Positions 13,954 to 16,354 of a stretch of DNA of 16,354 nt are shown here, piece after piece; positions within the stretch are counted from its first letter, which is position 1, and each line of letters starts with the position of its first letter. Origin of the DNA: Prevotella sp. UBA7551 (GTDB lineage: Bacteria > Bacteroidota > Bacteroidia > Bacteroidales > Bacteroidaceae). Position numbers and translations under genes: made by a program. The notes below the pieces were generated by a model. The model made no database searches and was not told the DNA's origin. It was given only the letters and a program-made list of their open reading frames with translations. The DNA lies in contig DLLX01000081.1 of the NCBI GenBank assembly GCA_002479145.1, forward strand, positions 1-16,354, given 5' to 3'.

Positions 13954-14759
13954 CCCTGAGGAGACTTCTCCTTATATTATTAGTCATCGTCCACGTGTCG
14001 GCTTCCCCACAAAACAAGGAGGCCGACACGGAGGCCTTGGGGCGTGCCTTGGAGTATTTTCAGTCGCAGAAGTACCACGAGGCACTGCTCATCTTCCTGC
14101 GTCTCGACCAGACCTACCAGCTCAATGCACGCTATAAGGCCTACATTGGCCTGTGTTGTTATTATGATTGGGAGTACAAGAAGGCTGCCGAATACTTCGA
14201 TACCTATCTTCCCAAACTCGGAATGCTTTCTCCCGAGGAGCTTTCCGTCTATTACTATGCCGACGGAGAGTGCCATTTTCAGCTCGGTGCGTACCAGAAG
14301 GCCATTCCCCTCTACCAGTCTGCCCTTGCCATCTGCCCCGAACGCGACAAGGGTGATAACTGGTTTCGGCTCGGTTTCTGCCATTATTTTCTGCACCAAC
14401 CCGCCTTGGCACAAGGCTGTCTTTTGGTGGCGGAATACTATTATGCCACATTTCGCAACACCCCCGACCGCCAAGCGCGTCGCCAGCAGATTGCTCACAT
14501 GGTGAGAGGACTGCGCCCCAAGTTGGTCACTCAACCCACGCCCGAGGCTTTCGCACCTCCTCCCGTCCGTCTTTCCTTGCCTGTTGTGGTGGTGCCGCTT
14601 TCCCCATTGCCCACCGATACCATGCGACAAGCCTTCAGTCCCCTTGCTGAAGCGGCTTTCTTTTCACCTCTTTTCCTCCCCCGTATCGTGCATCTTCGCG
14701 CCCAATCGGATGACTGCCCGCTGCGATTTGGTCGAAGCAATGGGTTCATAGAGGCATAG
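13950..14759 (+). CDS. Exported tetratricopeptide-repeat protein
   Basis: This 269-aa protein has an N-terminal hydrophobic signal (TLRRLLLILLVIVHVSAS). TPR-like helices span about 28-160: repeated A..YF..QKYHEAL..F, YKKAAEYFDTYL, ECHFQLGAYQKAIPLYQSAL and FRLGFCHYFLHQPALAQGCL. The Pro/Val-rich tail (about 195-269) has no recognised domain. Its ATG overlaps the stop of the M64 gene. It probably acts as a scaffold or partner in the cell envelope; nothing indicates enzymatic activity. Confidence 0.8.
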   Translation: MTLRRLLLILLVIVHVSASPQNKEADTEALGRALEYFQSQKYHEALLIFLRLDQTYQLNARYKAYIGLCCYYDWEYKKAAEYFDTYLPKLGMLSPEELSVYYYADGECHFQLGAYQKAIPLYQSALAICPERDKGDNWFRLGFCHYFLHQPALAQGCLLVAEYYYATFRNTPDRQARRQQIAHMVRGLRPKLVTQPTPEAFAPPPVRLSLPVVVVPLSPLPTDTMRQAFSPLAEAAFFSPLFLPRIVHLRAQSDDCPLRFGRSNGFIEA

Positions 14760-14798
14760 CTGGTCAAAGTGAAGAAACAAAATGATGTATTTTTCTTG

Positions 14799-15497
14799 AT
14801 GATTATGCCATTATTACACCACAAAGAAGAACGCCGTTTGGCTGCTCACCAATGCACGTTATACTTACAGGAAGCCCCGGAATACTTACTGCTGCAGCCC
14901 ACCGATGCCAACGACCGCAAGGAGATGGATCTTGAGGTGGGGGCCATCAGACAGGCTACCGACGCCAGATTCCTGCTCGTTGCCATCCATATCGACCGAT
15001 GGTTCGATGAATTGCCGCCCTGGGAGGCACCGCCAGTCTTTGGAAAACGTCCTTTTGGCAACGGTGCGGCAAGGACATTGGCCGACATTCTTCAACTCAT
15101 CGCCGAACTAAGGCGGATCGGACTGTTCCCTGCGCAAGGCTGCAAGACGCTTCTCGGGGGCTATTCTCTTGCGGGACTCTTCTCCCTTTGGGCAGGCTAT
15201 CAGCACCCCTTCGATGGCATTGTGGCGGCTTCGCCCTCCGTTTGGTTTCCCCACTGGGTGGAATACGCTGCTTCCCATGCGCCCGTTTCCGCTGCTTTCT
15301 ACCTTAGTCTTGGCGACCGCGAGGACCGTTCGCGCACGCCAGTCATGACCACTGTGAGCCAATGCATCCGTCAACAGCACGACTTGCTTTGCCAAAGTGG
15401 CAAGCCTTGCACGCTGGAGTGGAATGCAGGCAATCACTTCCAGGACAACGGCTTGCGCACAGCGAAGGGATTTGCGTGGCTTATGAATAGGAAGTAA
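14799..15497 (+). CDS. Alpha/beta-hydrolase, putative esterase
   Basis: This protein of about 232 aa is a probable serine hydrolase with a G-x-S-x-x-G elbow GGYSLAG (nucleophile Ser123 when counted from ATG 14799), a late acidic residue in LSLGDREDRS, and the catalytic His in WNAGNHFQDNG. The oxyanion and strand order fit the D-esterase (PF00756-like) group rather than lipases. Start is uncertain: GTG 14769, ATG 14799 and ATG 14805 are all in frame, and 14799 is used here. No signal peptide is convincing. It follows the TPR gene by about 40 bases and is probably the last gene of the operon. Substrate unknown. Confidence 0.78.
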   Translation: MIMPLLHHKEERRLAAHQCTLYLQEAPEYLLLQPTDANDRKEMDLEVGAIRQATDARFLLVAIHIDRWFDELPPWEAPPVFGKRPFGNGAARTLADILQLIAELRRIGLFPAQGCKTLLGGYSLAGLFSLWAGYQHPFDGIVAASPSVWFPHWVEYAASHAPVSAAFYLSLGDREDRSRTPVMTTVSQCIRQQHDLLCQSGKPCTLEWNAGNHFQDNGLRTAKGFAWLMNRK

Positions 15498-15544
15498 CAT
15501 GCCCGTCGCTGCCACCTTTCTCATGCTTTCCTTCTCTGATGGAA

Positions 15545-15575
15545 GTGAGGAGGGCCGTCCGTTGCCCTCTTTCAC
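15545..15575. terminator. Strong hairpin after the hydrolase gene, possible terminator
   Basis: GAGGGC (15550-15555) pairs with GCCCTC (15564-15569), extended outside a small bulge by GTGA (15545-15548) with TCAC (15572-15575). The stem is about 10 bp, but no T-run follows on either strand, so it may mark the transcript end by a Rho-dependent or processing route. The rest of 15498-15706 shows no gene. Confidence 0.3.
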
Positions 15576-15707
15576 CAGAAGGAGGCAAGCCGAAGAAACC
15601 GCCTTTTAACCCCAGTCGTCATTAGATTTCATCGGAAAGATGGGAAACTTCTCCTGTTTTTTGTTGATTTCGGCCTAATGACCATTTGGGGTTTAGCGCA
15701 TGCCAAC

Positions 15708-15738
15708 TTGGTCATGTCAAGAAATATGTGTAACTTTG
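15708..15738 (+). promoter_or_regulatory. Bacteroidetes-type promoter of the ABC-F gene
   Basis: TTG (15708-15710), 20 bases, then TAACTTTG (15731-15738, followed by C) fits the TTG/TAnnTTTG pattern. The leader to the ATG at 15794 would be about 50 bases. Just upstream, ATGACC (15679-15684) and GGTCAT (15710-15715) form an imperfectly spaced inverted pair overlapping the -33 element, a weak operator candidate. Confidence 0.6.
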
Positions 15739-15793
15739 CACACCCTTATAGCAGAAAGAAGAAGACAACTGATTATAAAGTTTCAAGATAAAA

Positions 15794-16354
15794 ATGATAA
15801 CGCTCAACAACCTTGCCATTCAGTTTGGCAAGCGAGTACTTTACAAAGACGTAAACATTAAGTTCACGCGCGGCAACATCTATGGTGTCATCGGTGCCAA
15901 CGGCGCAGGAAAATCAACGCTTTTGCGCGCCATCTCTGGCGACCTTGAGCCTAATAAAGGCACTGTGGAGCTGGGACCGGGCGAGCGCCTCTCCGTGTTG
16001 GAGCAGGATCACTTTAAGTATGATGCCTACCGGGTGCTCGACACCGTACTTATGGGCCACCAGCCGCTTTGGAAAAACATGAAGGAGCGTGAGGCTCTTT
16101 ATGCCAAACCCGAGATGACGGAGGAGGACGGCAACCGTGCGGCCGACCTGGAGCTGAAGTTTGCCGAGATGAATGGGTGGGAGGCAGAGAGCGAGGCCGC
16201 CCAGTTGCTCCAGCATCTTGGCATTGCCGAGAACCTGCACGAGAAGCTCATGGGTGAGCTTTCCAACAATGAGAAGGTGCGTGTCATGCTTGCCAAAGCC
16301 CTCTTCGGCAAGCCCGACAACCTGCTTCTCGATGAGCCGACCAACGACCTTGAC
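15794..16354 (+). CDS. ABC-F family ATPase (5' part, runs off the window)
   Basis: The first 187 residues of a cytoplasmic ABC-F protein are present; these proteins act on ribosomes in translation or antibiotic protection and lack membrane segments. Walker A GANGAGKST is at 34-42. A degenerate signature, ELSNNEKVRVMLAKAL (155-170), replaces LSGGQ. Walker B LLLDEPTNDLD is at 177-187, where the window ends. A Trp-, Glu- and Lys-rich insert (about 90-130) corresponds to the arm region between Walker A and the signature. The second ATPase domain lies outside the window. The start ATG follows an A-rich leader with its own promoter. Confidence 0.92.
   Translation, partial: MITLNNLAIQFGKRVLYKDVNIKFTRGNIYGVIGANGAGKSTLLRAISGDLEPNKGTVELGPGERLSVLEQDHFKYDAYRVLDTVLMGHQPLWKNMKEREALYAKPEMTEEDGNRAADLELKFAEMNGWEAESEAAQLLQHLGIAENLHEKLMGELSNNEKVRVMLAKALFGKPDNLLLDEPTNDLD

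Noticed and set aside
1..16354. CRISPR array, tRNA or rRNA gene
   Set aside because: No regularly spaced repeats, tRNA cloverleaf or rRNA stretches were seen on either strand.

Overview
The window looks like a chromosomal segment of a Bacteroidetes bacterium, most likely a fairly GC-rich Prevotella or close relative. Three things point there: the glycogen cluster order (GDE, GT4 glycogen synthase-like, GH57), the promoter style (TTG or TTTG, about 19-20 bases, then TAnnTTTG), and proteins typical of Bacteroidales such as an M64 peptidase and a short HPPK. The organism assignment is inferred from remembered families; no search was run.

Layout. Positions 225-4962 (+) are an alpha-glucan operon: debranching enzyme, GT4 glucosyltransferase and a GH57 alpha-amylase-like protein, with a good promoter at 109-139. 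Positions 4963-7653 (+) are an AT-rich island (for example 22 of 60 G+C at 5941-6000, against 37 of 60 at 13381-13440). It holds a strongly structured non-coding stretch (5075-5393), a 9-bp inverted repeat just before a start codon, an M.EcoRI-type adenine methyltransferase, and a DUF262-HNH nuclease whose start overlaps the methyltransferase stop. This looks like a horizontally acquired two-gene restriction-modification or related defence locus, placed between two convergent housekeeping operons.

Positions 7822-12253 (-) are a tightly packed operon read right to left: GH73/LysM muramidase-like protein, threonylcarbamoyl-AMP synthase, ClC channel/antiporter with CBS domains, and methionyl-tRNA formyltransferase. 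Positions 12346-15497 (+) are divergent from it: short HPPK-like protein (apparently leaderless), secreted M64 metallopeptidase, TPR lipoprotein-like or secreted protein, and an alpha/beta-hydrolase. From 15794 to the window edge is the start of an ABC-F protein behind its own promoter.

The most interesting region is 5075-7653. The restriction-like locus has no separate sequence-specific endonuclease. Its methyltransferase carries a near-perfect dockerin/EF-hand-type calcium loop. The upstream non-coding region folds on paper into a nested multi-branched RNA whose G-U pairs favour the + strand and which ends in a terminator-like hairpin. Whether that RNA is an independent ncRNA, a regulatory leader of the methyltransferase-nuclease operon, or unrelated cannot be settled from sequence alone.
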